Shown: positions 19,207 through 27,659, numbered from the stretch's first letter. The stretch is 64,000 bases of DNA from Oryzisolibacter propanilivorax (GCF_900103645.1 NZ_FNHP01000005.1:62001-126000); one strand, 5' to 3'. Notes: generated from the letters alone by a model not told the origin. Numbers and translations are program-made.

Positions 19207-19212
19207 ATTCTA
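19207..19212 (-). promoter_or_regulatory. Probable -10 box of the rpsB promoter
   Basis: On the minus strand TAGAAT lies about 165 bases before the rpsB start; the -35 region (CTGGAT or nearby) is weak. Transcription from here would give a leader of about 155 bases, which fits the long regulated leaders known for rpsB in proteobacteria. I see no certain regulatory fold in it. Confidence 0.45.
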
Positions 19213-19288
19213 CCATGGACAGGGCGGCATCCAGCCCGGCCGACTTTCCAGAAATCTCCCAGAGCGGCCCGTCCGCACTCATGAATTC

Positions 19289-19334
19289 ATAGCTGCAAGC
19301 CCATGTTCCATATGGGTTGCCGCGGGTTTTTCCT
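19289..19334 (+). repeat. Dispersed palindromic repeat upstream of the dadA-type gene
   Basis: Head ATAGCTGC, arms AAGCCCAT and ATGGGTTG around GTTCC, then CGCGGG and TTTTT. It ends about ten bases before the next start codon. The hairpin plus T run looks like a terminator placed in the leader of that gene. Confidence 0.8.
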
Positions 19335-19344
19335 CTCAGTTCGC

Positions 19345-20592
19345 ATGCGCATCCTGATCGTCGGCGCCGGCATCGTCGGCACCGCCACCGCTTATGAGCT
19401 GGCCCGCGACGGCCACGAAGTCTCCGTGCTGGAGCAGGCGGCATCCGCCGCCGAGCAGGCCAGTTTCGCCAGCGCCGGGCTGCTGGCGCCGGCGCTGCTG
19501 ATTCCGTGGGCGACGCCCACGGCCGAGGGCGCCTGGGCACGCCGCGCCGGCGGCCGCCCGGCCGCGATGCGACTGGTGCCGGGCGCGGGGCTGGCGGGCC
19601 GTGGCTGGCGCTGGCGCTGGCGGCGTGCGGCACGCACTGCACAGGCCGCGGCGCGGCTGCAGGCCCTGGCCGCGCTGGGCCAGGCCAGCCTGGAGCGCAC
19701 CCGCGACATCACACAGGCGCTGGACGCCGACATCGAAGCCAGCCGCGGCACGCTGGTGCTGCTGCGCAACCCGGCGGAGCTGCAACTGCTGCAGCCGGTG
19801 CGCGCGGTGCTGGAGGGCGCAGGCGTGGCGCTGCAGGAGGTGGATGCCGCCACGGCGCGGCTGATCGAGCCCGGCCTGGCGTCCGACGTGCCCCTGGCCG
19901 GCGCCCTGCACGCGCCCGATGGCGCCAGCGCCAACTGCCGCCTGTTCGCGCAGCTGCTGCGCCAAGCGGCGCAGGAACTGGGAGCACGCTTTCACTTCCA
20001 TACCCGGGTGCAGGCGCTGGCGCGCGATGGCGCCGGCGTGCAGGTCGCCGGGCGCCAGGAGCCGGTGCGCGCCGACGCGGTGGTGCTGTGCTCGGGCCTG
20101 GCCAGCGCCGGGCTGCTGCGACCGCTGGGCCTGCGCCTGCCGCTGGCGCCGGTGCACGGCTACTCGATCACCGTACCGGTGCGCGACGAGATGCACGCGC
20201 CGCAGGGCAGCGTGATCGACCCGCAGCACCGCATCACCATCACGCGCCAGGGCCAGCGGGTGCGCGTCTCCGGCGGCGCCGAGCTGGGCCACGCGCGCGG
20301 CGCCCATGACGAGGCCACGCTGCGCACGCTGTACCTGGCGCTGTCAGGCTGGTTCCCCGGCGGCGCGCTGGCCTCTTCGCCGCAGGTGCAGGTCTGGCGC
20401 GGCGCCCGCCCCACCCTGCCGGACGGCGCGCCGGTGCTGGGCGCCGGCCCGATGCCCGGCCTGTGGCTCAACATCGGCCACGGCGCCAGCGGCTGGGCGC
20501 AGGCCTGCGGCAGCGCCAGCGCCATCGCCGACCTGATCGGCGGCCGGGCACCGGCGCTGGACCTGTCGCCCTTCGCGCCGGCACGCTTCTGA
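19345..20592 (+). CDS. FAD-dependent D-amino-acid dehydrogenase-type oxidase
   Basis: The 415-residue protein of the DAO/DadA family has the FAD-binding ILIVGAGIVGTATAYELA at the N-terminus, followed by VLEQ at the end of the second strand. The C-terminal WRGARPTLPDGAPVLGAGP and NIGHGASGW are the DadA-type flavin-binding end. It probably oxidises D-amino acids or glycine-like substrates, passing electrons to the respiratory chain; the substrate is not determined. The start at 19345 gives a standard N-terminus but has no visible Shine-Dalgarno sequence, because a repeat copy occupies the leader. It lies 40 bases before the nnr gene. Confidence 0.85.
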   Translation: MRILIVGAGIVGTATAYELARDGHEVSVLEQAASAAEQASFASAGLLAPALLIPWATPTAEGAWARRAGGRPAAMRLVPGAGLAGRGWRWRWRRAARTAQAAARLQALAALGQASLERTRDITQALDADIEASRGTLVLLRNPAELQLLQPVRAVLEGAGVALQEVDAATARLIEPGLASDVPLAGALHAPDGASANCRLFAQLLRQAAQELGARFHFHTRVQALARDGAGVQVAGRQEPVRADAVVLCSGLASAGLLRPLGLRLPLAPVHGYSITVPVRDEMHAPQGSVIDPQHRITITRQGQRVRVSGGAELGHARGAHDEATLRTLYLALSGWFPGGALASSPQVQVWRGARPTLPDGAPVLGAGPMPGLWLNIGHGASGWAQACGSASAIADLIGGRAPALDLSPFAPARF

Positions 20593-20631
20593 CACTCCGG
20601 GGCGGGCGCCCTGGCGCCGCACAATGCGGGC

Positions 20632-22170
20632 ATGCAGCGCATCACGCCCGACCTCCGCCAGCCCCTGTTTCGCACGCAGTCCACGCGCACCGTCGAGGCA
20701 GAGGCCGCCGCGCGCCTGCCGCCGCACACGCTGATGCAGCGCGCCGGCGCGGCCACCGCGCGGCTGGCCCGCGCGCTGGCGCCGCACGCACGCCAGGTCT
20801 GGCTGGCCTGCGGTGCGGGCAACAACGGCGGCGACGGACTGGAGGCCGCGGCCCTGCTGCAGGCAGCCGGCCTGCCGGTTGCCGTGACCTGCCTGACCGA
20901 TGACCCAAGCCAGTTGCCAACGGACGCGCGCGCCTCGTGGCAGCGCGCGCGCAATGCGGGCGTGCGCTTCGTAGGCCAGCCGCCGGCGCTGGGTGCGCAG
21001 GACCTGGCGGTGGATGCGCTGCTCGGCCTGGGCCTGACTGCGGCGGCGCGCCCTGTGCCGCCCGATTCCCGCCTGCTGGCTTGCCTCGCGGCGCTGCGCG
21101 GCAGCGCGGCGACGGTGCTGCACGTCGATCTGCCGTCCGGGCTGCTGGCCGATACCGGGCAGTACGCGCCCGGCCTGGAACCCGACGCGCCGCCCGGCCG
21201 CGGTGCGCGCCATACGCTGGCGCTGCTGACCCTCAAACCCGGTCTGTTCACCGCACTGGGGCGCGATGCGGCCGGCGACATCTGGCTGGACACGCTGGGC
21301 GCAGCGCCGCCGACTGCGGGCCCCGACGCCTGGCTGGCCGGCCGGCCCGACACCCCACCACGTCCGCATGCCAGCCACAAGGGCCGCTTTGGCGACGTGG
21401 CCGTGGTCGGCGGCGAGGCGCTCGCGCAGCGCGGCATGGGCATGACCGGCGCCGCGCTGCTGGCCGCCAGCGCCGCGCTGCACGCCGGTGCCGGGCGGGT
21501 GCTGATCAGCCTCCTAGGCGACGCTGCCGATGCCGACCCCGCCCTGGCGCTGCAGCCCGAATGCATGCCGCGCCACTTCGACGCGCTGCCGCTGGACCGC
21601 GCCACGCTGGTCGCCGGCTGCGGCGGCGGCACGGCTATCGCCGGCGTGCTGCCGGTCCTCCTGCAACAGGCACCGCGCCTGGTGCTGGATGCGGATGCGC
21701 TGAACGCCATCGCCGGCGAAGCGCGGCTGCAGCGGCTGCTGGCGGCGCGCGCCAGCCAGGCTGACTGGGCCACGGTGCTCACGCCGCACCCGCTGGAGGC
21801 AGCGCGGCTGCTGCAGTGCAGCACCGAGGCGGTGCAGGCCGACCGCCTGGCGGCGGCACAGGCGCTGGCCGAGCGGCTGGCCTGCACCGTCGTGCTCAAG
21901 GGCTCGGGCAGCGTGGTGGCCGCGCCGGAGCGCGTGCCACTGGTGAACCCGACCGGCAACGCCCGGCTGGCAACGGCCGGCACTGGCGACGTGCTGGCCG
22001 GACTGCTGGGCGCGCGCCTGGCCGCGCTGCCGCCGGCCACCGCCTTCGACGCCGCGGCCGGCGCCTGCTGGCAGCATGGCCAGGTGGCCGATGACTGGCC
22101 GCAGGAAAGAGCCTGCACTGCCTTGGCGCTGGCCCGGGCATTGACCCCCGACGCAGCGCGGACCGTGTGA
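20632..22170 (+). CDS. nnr: Bifunctional NAD(P)H-hydrate epimerase / ADP-dependent dehydratase
   Basis: The 512-residue protein repairs damaged NADHX and NADPHX. The N-terminal YjeF epimerase domain (about 1-220) has CGAGNNGGDGLEAA. The C-terminal ribokinase-like dehydratase domain (about 240-512) has HKGRFGDVAVVGG, VLTPHPLEAARLL, VVLKGSGSVV and AGTGDVLAGL. Length is normal for the fused form. It may be co-transcribed with the oxidase before it. Confidence 0.95.
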   Translation: MQRITPDLRQPLFRTQSTRTVEAEAAARLPPHTLMQRAGAATARLARALAPHARQVWLACGAGNNGGDGLEAAALLQAAGLPVAVTCLTDDPSQLPTDARASWQRARNAGVRFVGQPPALGAQDLAVDALLGLGLTAAARPVPPDSRLLACLAALRGSAATVLHVDLPSGLLADTGQYAPGLEPDAPPGRGARHTLALLTLKPGLFTALGRDAAGDIWLDTLGAAPPTAGPDAWLAGRPDTPPRPHASHKGRFGDVAVVGGEALAQRGMGMTGAALLAASAALHAGAGRVLISLLGDAADADPALALQPECMPRHFDALPLDRATLVAGCGGGTAIAGVLPVLLQQAPRLVLDADALNAIAGEARLQRLLAARASQADWATVLTPHPLEAARLLQCSTEAVQADRLAAAQALAERLACTVVLKGSGSVVAAPERVPLVNPTGNARLATAGTGDVLAGLLGARLAALPPATAFDAAAGACWQHGQVADDWPQERACTALALARALTPDAARTV

Positions 22171-22270
22171 CTGGCTGTTGTCCGACACCCGGCACGGCGC
22201 CGGCAGGGTGCAATCACCCTCCAGGATCTTTTGCCACCTGCCCGTTTCGCCACCCAACCGAGGAAACGCC

Positions 22271-22444
22271 ATGAAACGCCTACTGAACTCCAGCACACCC
22301 GCCTTTGCCGCCTTCGTGGTCACTGTGCTGCTGGCAGTGGCCGCCAGCGTCACCACCCTCTGGCCGCACCAGACCGTGCAGGTGGCCGATTCGCAGGTGC
22401 ACCCGCAGATCGACCAGCTCATTCCGACTGGCATGCTCGACTGA
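22271..22444 (+). CDS. Small membrane-anchored protein of unknown function
   Basis: A 57-residue protein has a basic start (MKRLLNSS), one hydrophobic segment (about 12-30, AFVVTVLLAVAASVTTLW) and a short polar tail with two His and several Asp. It could be a single-span anchor or an uncleaved signal sequence. A good ribosome site GAGGAAA lies about 6 bases upstream and a clear terminator follows 28 bases after the stop, so it looks like a real short gene. No family is recognised. Confidence 0.6.
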   Translation: MKRLLNSSTPAFAAFVVTVLLAVAASVTTLWPHQTVQVADSQVHPQIDQLIPTGMLD

Positions 22445-22471
22445 GCCGGCCCGGCCTGCATTTGCCCCACC

Positions 22472-22496
22472 AACCGCCTTCGGGCGGTTTTTCTTT
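22472..22496 (+). terminator. Rho-independent terminator
   Basis: The stem AACCGCC/GGCGGTT has a stable TTCG loop, followed by TTTCTTT. It ends the small-protein transcript and lies between convergent genes. Confidence 0.9.
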
Positions 22497-22511
22497 GCGC
22501 GCCTTGGCGCT

Positions 22512-23198
22512 TCAGGATTGAGGCGCCGTGCCGGCGGGCGGCTTGCCGTGCGAGCGCACCAGGGCGATCCGCCGCTCCAACGCCTGGGCCAGCGCTTCGT
22601 CTCCCAATACCCGCGCGCGCTGCGCTCGCGCCTGCAGCCAGGCCAGCAGCGGCCGGCTCCAGCCTTGCGCGGAGGCGGTATCGGTGGCGCTGACCAGGAC
22701 TTCCGGCGTGGCCCGGCCGGCCTGCAGCGCGGCGCCGGCGGCGACCAGCCGTGCCAGCGGATCCTGGATGGCGGCGATGGCGGCGGGGTCGGTGGCGGCG
22801 CTGCGCTGTGCCGGCGGCAAAAGCGTCCTGTCGGCCGCGCTGGCGCGCCCTGCCAGATAGGCCGCATAGGCCCGCTCCGGCGCTTCGGCGTCGGCACGCA
22901 GCGCCTCGAACGCCGGACAGCCGTCGCCGTCCAGGCTGGCGACCTCGGCGGCGCAGCGCATCAGCTCCAGCCGCGCCAGCAGCGCCGGGCTGCCGGTGCG
23001 CGCCACCTCGGCGCGCGCGTTGCGCCATTCCTGCCGCGCGACGCGGTCGTCGCCTTTCAGGTAAGCCTGGGTGGCGCGCTCGGCGGCGTCGTGCGCACTA
23101 CGCTGCCAGTCGGGCGGCACCGGCTTGGCGGCGCAGCCGGCCAGGGCCAGCAGGACGGCCAGGGCCGATGGCCAGATGCGGGCGGTGGTGCGGCTCAT
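22512..23198 (-). CDS. Lipoprotein of the MCE transport set, family unknown
   Basis: The 228-residue protein has a signal peptide with lipobox LALAGC (Cys22). The rest is Ala- and Arg-rich and predicted mostly helical, resembling short TPR-like hairpins (for example AAERATQAYLKGDDRVARQEW). The start overlaps the end of the MlaD-type gene by 4 bases, so it is coupled to it. By position it would be the auxiliary lipoprotein of the transporter, but it does not show the usual PqiC-type beta pattern. Function is an inference from context. Confidence 0.65.
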   Translation of the reverse strand: MSRTTARIWPSALAVLLALAGCAAKPVPPDWQRSAHDAAERATQAYLKGDDRVARQEWRNARAEVARTGSPALLARLELMRCAAEVASLDGDGCPAFEALRADAEAPERAYAAYLAGRASAADRTLLPPAQRSAATDPAAIAAIQDPLARLVAAGAALQAGRATPEVLVSATDTASAQGWSRPLLAWLQARAQRARVLGDEALAQALERRIALVRSHGKPPAGTAPQS

Positions 23199-24178
23199 GG
23201 CAGTTTCAGCTCCGATTCGTGCGCGAAGGGCCATTTGCGGTTCAGCTGGTCGATCATGCTCTCTACCTTGCGCAGGTTGGTCTCGACCTCGGCGCGCAGC
23301 GTGCTCAGGTCGGTGGTGGCCTCGCGCGCGTTGGCGCCCACGGCCTGGGCCTCGGCCAGCACCGCGTCCACCCGGGTCAGGCTGCGCCGGGCGTCGCCCA
23401 GCAGCCCGTTGAGCTGGACCACGGCGCTGCGCACCTCGGGCACCAGCCCCGGGTCCTGGCCGTGGCCGAAGACCTGCCGGTCGGCTTTCGCGGCGATGCC
23501 GTCCAGGCGCGCCAGCAGCTGGTTGGTCCGTTCCAGCGTGGCCATGATCTTCTTCGCATCGCCGCCCTCCCCGGTCAGCACGCCCAGGGCGCCGCCAGGG
23601 CCGTTCAGCCGCTCGGTCAGGGTGCGCACTTGGCCCAGCGAGGCGCCCAGGGCCGAGTCGGCATCGGTCAGCTGCGTCAGGTTCTCCAGCAGCTGGCGCG
23701 CATCGGCCATCAGGCGCGGGATCTCGGCGGTGGCGTCGCCACGCAGCACCGGGCGCTGCGCGCCGTCCGGCAGCGGCGGGTCGGTCAGCACGCCGCTGTA
23801 GGCCTTGATGGTGGTGCCGCCGACGATGCCGCGCACCAGCGTGAAGACGCTGGACTCGCGCAGCCAGTGCGCCTCGCGCTGGGCCACGTCGACGACGATG
23901 CGCACCTCGCCGCCCTCGGCCAGCCCTAGGCTGCGCACGCGGCCGATGGGAAAGCCGGAGAACGTCACGTCCATGCCCACGCCCACGCCCTCGGAGTCGT
24001 CGGTCACCAGCACCAGGCGCTGGGTGGGTTCGAACACGCCGCGCGCATACATCAGGTACAGCGCCGAGCCCACCACCAGCGCCAGCGTGAAGATCAGCAG
24101 CGCGGCAGCCTTGGCGCGCAAGTGCGGCACCGGGCGCAGCAGTTCGTCGTCGGGCAGGGGAGACCGGGGTTCGGACAT
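23195..24178 (-). CDS. MCE (MlaD) family lipid-binding protein
   Basis: The 327-residue protein has a short cytoplasmic start, one transmembrane segment (about 24-45) and the MCE domain (about 52-135) with GVGVGMDVTFSGFPIGRVRS. A long helical C-terminal region with heptad-like pattern (TLERTNQLLARLDGIAAKAD and after) follows. Such proteins form periplasmic rings or tubes that carry lipids between the membranes. It follows the permease gene by 12 bases and overlaps the lipoprotein gene. Confidence 0.9.
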   Translation of the reverse strand: MSEPRSPLPDDELLRPVPHLRAKAAALLIFTLALVVGSALYLMYARGVFEPTQRLVLVTDDSEGVGVGMDVTFSGFPIGRVRSLGLAEGGEVRIVVDVAQREAHWLRESSVFTLVRGIVGGTTIKAYSGVLTDPPLPDGAQRPVLRGDATAEIPRLMADARQLLENLTQLTDADSALGASLGQVRTLTERLNGPGGALGVLTGEGGDAKKIMATLERTNQLLARLDGIAAKADRQVFGHGQDPGLVPEVRSAVVQLNGLLGDARRSLTRVDAVLAEAQAVGANAREATTDLSTLRAEVETNLRKVESMIDQLNRKWPFAHESELKLP

Positions 24179-24190
24179 GGGGTTGGGCAG

Positions 24191-25003
24191 TCAGTAGTAA
24201 TAGTTGCTCATCAGCGAGAGCACCTCGATCAGCAGCAGCACGGCGAACATGCGCGCCAGGCCGCCCATCTCGGAGGCGGGCTGTTGCGCGCGGCCGGGCA
24301 CGCGGCTCTCGTACAGCCCCGAGGCCATCGGGATCAGCGAGATCGCCATGCCGAACAGCAGCGTGCGCAGCGCGAACACCAGCGTGATCTGCGGCGTGAA
24401 AACGTGGCCGAACATGCGCGTGTAGCCGGGCAGGCCGGCCAGCGTGAAGCCGTACACGCCCAGGTAGGCCATGACCAGCGCCACCACGCACGACAGCGCC
24501 GCCAGGGTGACGCTGGCGTACAGCCCGGCGATCACGCGCGGCAGCAGCTCCATGCGCACCGGGTCGGCGCCGCGCTCGGTCAGCGCCTGCAGGTGCCCGC
24601 TCTGGCGCAGCAGCGCCAGCTGCGTGCCGCTGGGGATGGTGGCGCGCATGGCGACGAACAGCGCGGCGGTCAGCGGGATCAGCTCCAGCACCAGCACGCG
24701 GATGACCATCTCCAGCGCATAGCGCGTCAGGCCGTAGCTCTCGGCGGTCACCACCACGATGCGGGTGATGACCACCGCCAGCAGCGCTGCCAACAGCGTG
24801 AAGCCCAGCAGGATGGGCGCCGTGCTCTGCACCAGATGCCGCGCCAGCCGCCCGCGCGTGCCGCGCGAGTAGGTGGATGGCGAGAGCATCAGCACCAGCA
24901 CCACCGCGCCCAGATAAAAGATGCGCGCCCAGGCCAGCCCCAGGCGCCGGGCGGTGAACGCCAGCCGGGCAGGCAGGTGCAGAGAGGAGCGCAGGGCGGT
25001 CAT
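24191..25003 (-). CDS. MlaE-type ABC transporter permease
   Basis: The 270-residue integral membrane protein with five to six hydrophobic segments belongs to the MlaE/YrbE (DUF140) family, with typical stretches ALEMVIRVLVLELIPLTAAL and FVAMRATIPSG. It forms the inner membrane part of an MCE lipid transporter. No ATP-binding subunit gene is next to it, which is unusual; the ATPase must be encoded elsewhere or shared. The N-terminal half carries an extra basic segment (YSRGTRGRLARHL). Confidence 0.88.
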   Translation of the reverse strand: MTALRSSLHLPARLAFTARRLGLAWARIFYLGAVVLVLMLSPSTYSRGTRGRLARHLVQSTAPILLGFTLLAALLAVVITRIVVVTAESYGLTRYALEMVIRVLVLELIPLTAALFVAMRATIPSGTQLALLRQSGHLQALTERGADPVRMELLPRVIAGLYASVTLAALSCVVALVMAYLGVYGFTLAGLPGYTRMFGHVFTPQITLVFALRTLLFGMAISLIPMASGLYESRVPGRAQQPASEMGGLARMFAVLLLIEVLSLMSNYYY

Positions 25004-25020
25004 GCGCGGATCATAGAAGA

Positions 25021-25092
25021 CAGGCCCCGTTTTTCAGCCAAAAACGGCTGCAGCCCTTTGTTTATACAGATTTCCAGCTATTGAAAACATAG
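25021..25092 (-). repeat. Dispersed palindromic repeat between cadR and the MCE operon
   Basis: The minus strand shows CAATAGCTGG, then AAAGGGCTGCAGCC, GTTTTTGGCTG and AAAAACGGGGCC. It abuts the cadR stop codon and reaches the upstream side of the permease gene. The GCCGTTTTTGGC part forms a second small hairpin. Confidence 0.75.
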
Positions 25093-25094
25093 CT

Positions 25095-25562
25095 TTACAC
25101 ATGCCGGCGCGCGCCTGTGACGGGCTCGGGCACGGGGTCGGCATCGGCGCGCGCGTGCAGCGCCTCGATCACGTGGCAGTGTCCGCCAGTGCCGTCGCAG
25201 CGCGCGCGCAGTGCCTGCAGCTCGCGCTCCAGCACGCGCAGCTCGCGCAGCCGCGTGCGCACATGCGCCAGGTGCTCGTCCAGCGTGGCGCAGGCGGCGT
25301 GGTCGGCGGCGCCGCCCGGCGCCTGCAGACCGCGCGCGTCCAGCTGCAGCAGGGTGCGCACCTCGTCCAGCGACATATCCATGGCGCGGCACAGGCGCAC
25401 GAAGCGCAGGCGGTGCACCTCCTCGTCGCTGTACAGGCGGTAGCGGTTGTCCGCGCGCGCCTGGCCAGGCAGCAGCCCTTCCTTCTCGTAGTAGCGGATG
25501 TTGGCCGCCGGCACGCCGGACAGGCGCGCGGCGTCGCCGATGCGGTGCTGGGCAGTGGTCAT
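25095..25562 (-). CDS. cadR: MerR-family Cd/Pb-responsive regulator
   Basis: The 155-residue protein has a winged-helix start (IGDAARLSGVPAANIRYYEKEGLLP), then the dimerisation helix. Three cysteines sit where CadR/PbrR bind metal: C91 (HAACATLDEH), C122 and C129 (RCDGTGGHCHVIE). It probably represses, and with Cd(II), Pb(II) or Zn(II) activates, the divergent cadA promoter. The start at 25562 is the last of several in-frame ATG codons and is the family-like N-terminus; it lies only 39 bases from the cadA start. The name is by family; the metal preference is inferred. Confidence 0.88.
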   Translation of the reverse strand: MTTAQHRIGDAARLSGVPAANIRYYEKEGLLPGQARADNRYRLYSDEEVHRLRFVRLCRAMDMSLDEVRTLLQLDARGLQAPGGAADHAACATLDEHLAHVRTRLRELRVLERELQALRARCDGTGGHCHVIEALHARADADPVPEPVTGARRHV

Positions 25563-25564
25563 GC

Positions 25565-25597
25565 TTGACATTGAAGCGGCTTGAAGGTTTCCAATCA
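25565..25597 (+). promoter_or_regulatory. cadA promoter with CadR-type operator
   Basis: TTGACA (25565-25570) is followed by an imperfect dyad with arms ACATTGAAGC and GCTTGAAGGT centred near 25579. A weak -10 region (around 25591-25597) lies after a long 19-21 base spacer. A long spacer with a dyad between the boxes is the hallmark of MerR-type activation. Transcription would begin at or next to the cadA ATG at 25602, so the mRNA may be leaderless. Confidence 0.6.
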
Positions 25598-25601
25598 TCG
25601 C

Positions 25602-27659
25602 ATGAGCCATTCGCATACCCACCCGCATCCACCTTCCGCGCCAGCGCCAGCGCCCGCCAGCGCCTGCGCTTCCTGCGCCTGCGCGCCCGCTCCCTCACAG
25701 GCTCACGGCCAAGGGGACGACCAACACCACGACCACGGCGCCCTGCCCGGCTGGCCGCGCATCACCGCCGCGCTGATTCTGGCCTTGCTGGCCGAGGCCG
25801 CGCACTGGCTACAGCACGACGCCGCCGGCATGGCGCTGGCGCTGCTGGCCATCGCCTTGTCGGGCCTGGGGGTGTACCGCGCCGGCCTGGGCGACCTGCG
25901 CCATCTGCGTCTGGGCATCAACGCGCTGATGGCAGTGGCAGTGACCGGCGCCGCGCTCATCGGCCAATGGCCCGAGGCGGCGATGGTCATGGCGCTGTTC
26001 GTCGCCGCCGAGCGCCTGGAGCACGCCGCCGTGGACCGCGCCCGCCACGCCATCCGCGACTTGCTGCAGCTGGCGCCGGAGACGGCCGACGTGCTGCAGC
26101 CGGATGGCGGCACCGCGCGCCTGCCGGCGGCCGGGGTGGCGGTGGGTGCGCTGGTGCGCATCGCCCCCGGCGCGCGCGTGCCGCTGGACGGCCAAGTGGT
26201 GCGGGGGATGAGCGCCGTGAACCAGGCGCCCATCACCGGCGAGAGCGCCCCGGTGGACAAGGCCGCCGGCGACCCGCTGTTTGCCGGCAGCGTGAACCAT
26301 GAGGGCGAGCTGGTGATGCGGGTGACGGCGCCGGCCGCCGGCACGCTGCTGGCGCGCATCGTGCAGGTCGTGGAGCAGGCGCAGGCCAGCCGCGCGCCCA
26401 TCCAGCGCTTCGTGGACCGCTTCGCCGCCATCTACACGCCCATCGCCTTCGCGCTGGCGCTGGCGCTGGCGCTGCTGGCGCCCTGGCTGCTGGGCTGGAG
26501 CTGGCACCAGGCGGCGTACCAGGCGCTGGCGCTGCTGGTCATCGCCTGCCCCTGCGCGCTGGTGATCTCCACGCCGGTGACGCTGGTCAGCGCGCTCACC
26601 GCCGCGGCGCGGCGCGGCATCCTGATCAAGGGCGGTGCCGCGCTGGAGGCGGCGCGCGGGCTGCGCGCCGTGGCGCTGGACAAGACCGGCACCCTGACCA
26701 CCGGCAGCCCGGCGCTGGTGCACTGGCAGATGCTGGACGGCGCCGACCCGCTGGCCACCTCGATCGCCTGGCAGCTGGCCAGCCGCTCCGACCACCCGGT
26801 GTCGCGCGCCATCGCCGCCGGGCTGCCGGCCGCCTGCGCCAGCGCCGCCGATGACGTGCGCGCCTTGCCCGGGCGCGGCGTGCAGGCGCATATGGACGGC
26901 CGCGCGTGGACCCTGGGCAACCTGCGCCTGGCGCGCGAACGCGGCCTGGACACGGCGCCGCAGCTGGCGGACCTGTTGGCGCGGCACGAGCAGCAGGGCC
27001 ACACCGTCACGCTGCTGGCCGACGACACGCGCGTGCACGCCCTGTTCGCCGTGGCCGACCCGCTGCGCAGCCACGCTGCCGAGGCGGTGGCGCAGCTGCG
27101 GGCGCTGGGCGTGCGCAGCGTGGTGCTGAGCGGCGACAACGCCGCCACGGTGCAGGCCGTGGCGCGCGCCGCCGGCGTGCCGGACGCGCGCGGCGGCCTG
27201 CTGCCCGAGGACAAGCTGGCCGCCCTGGCCGCGCTGCAGGCCGAGGCCGGCGCCACCGCGATGGCTGGCGACGGCATCAACGATGCGCCGGCGCTGGCGC
27301 GCGCCGACCTGGGGTTCGCCATGGGCGGCGCCCACGCCACCGGCATGGCGATGGAAACCGCCGACGTGGTGCTGATGCACGACGACCTGCGCCGCATCCC
27401 CGACACCGTGCGCCTGGCGCGGCGCGCGCACCGCGTGCTGGCGCAGAACATCGCGCTGGCGCTGGGCGTGAAGGCGGTGTTCTTCGGTCTGGCCCTGTCC
27501 GGGCAGGCGACGATGTGGATGGCCGTGGTCGCTGACATGGGCGTGAGCCTGGCGGTGGTGGCCAACGGCCTGCGCCTGCGCCGCGCCCTGCCGGATGACC
27601 GCACTGCGGCTGCTGCCGCGCGATCTCGGGAACAATCGCGGCCATGCCCCGCTACGTGA
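25602..27659 (+). CDS. cadA: P1B-type Zn/Cd/Pb-exporting ATPase
   Basis: The 685-residue pump has a His/Cys/Pro-rich N-terminal tail (MSHSHTHPHP, CASCACAP, DDQHHDHG) in place of a folded HMA domain. It then has the transmembrane domain, the actuator loop (ITGESAPVDK), the metal-binding CPC at 316-318 (IACPCALV), the phosphorylated D360 in DKTGT, the HP motif (SDHPVSRA) and GDGINDAPALA. It exports divalent soft metals from the cytoplasm. It diverges from cadR, and its last 16 bases overlap the DUF3703 gene. The start at 25602 is preferred because the next upstream candidate lies inside the operator. Confidence 0.93.
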   Translation: MSHSHTHPHPPSAPAPAPASACASCACAPAPSQAHGQGDDQHHDHGALPGWPRITAALILALLAEAAHWLQHDAAGMALALLAIALSGLGVYRAGLGDLRHLRLGINALMAVAVTGAALIGQWPEAAMVMALFVAAERLEHAAVDRARHAIRDLLQLAPETADVLQPDGGTARLPAAGVAVGALVRIAPGARVPLDGQVVRGMSAVNQAPITGESAPVDKAAGDPLFAGSVNHEGELVMRVTAPAAGTLLARIVQVVEQAQASRAPIQRFVDRFAAIYTPIAFALALALALLAPWLLGWSWHQAAYQALALLVIACPCALVISTPVTLVSALTAAARRGILIKGGAALEAARGLRAVALDKTGTLTTGSPALVHWQMLDGADPLATSIAWQLASRSDHPVSRAIAAGLPAACASAADDVRALPGRGVQAHMDGRAWTLGNLRLARERGLDTAPQLADLLARHEQQGHTVTLLADDTRVHALFAVADPLRSHAAEAVAQLRALGVRSVVLSGDNAATVQAVARAAGVPDARGGLLPEDKLAALAALQAEAGATAMAGDGINDAPALARADLGFAMGGAHATGMAMETADVVLMHDDLRRIPDTVRLARRAHRVLAQNIALALGVKAVFFGLALSGQATMWMAVVADMGVSLAVVANGLRLRRALPDDRTAAAAARSREQSRPCPAT

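Noticed and set aside
25565-25597. A separate cadR promoter in the divergent gap
   Set aside because: No convincing -10 and -35 pair could be found on the minus strand; autoregulation through the same operator is likely but cannot be shown.
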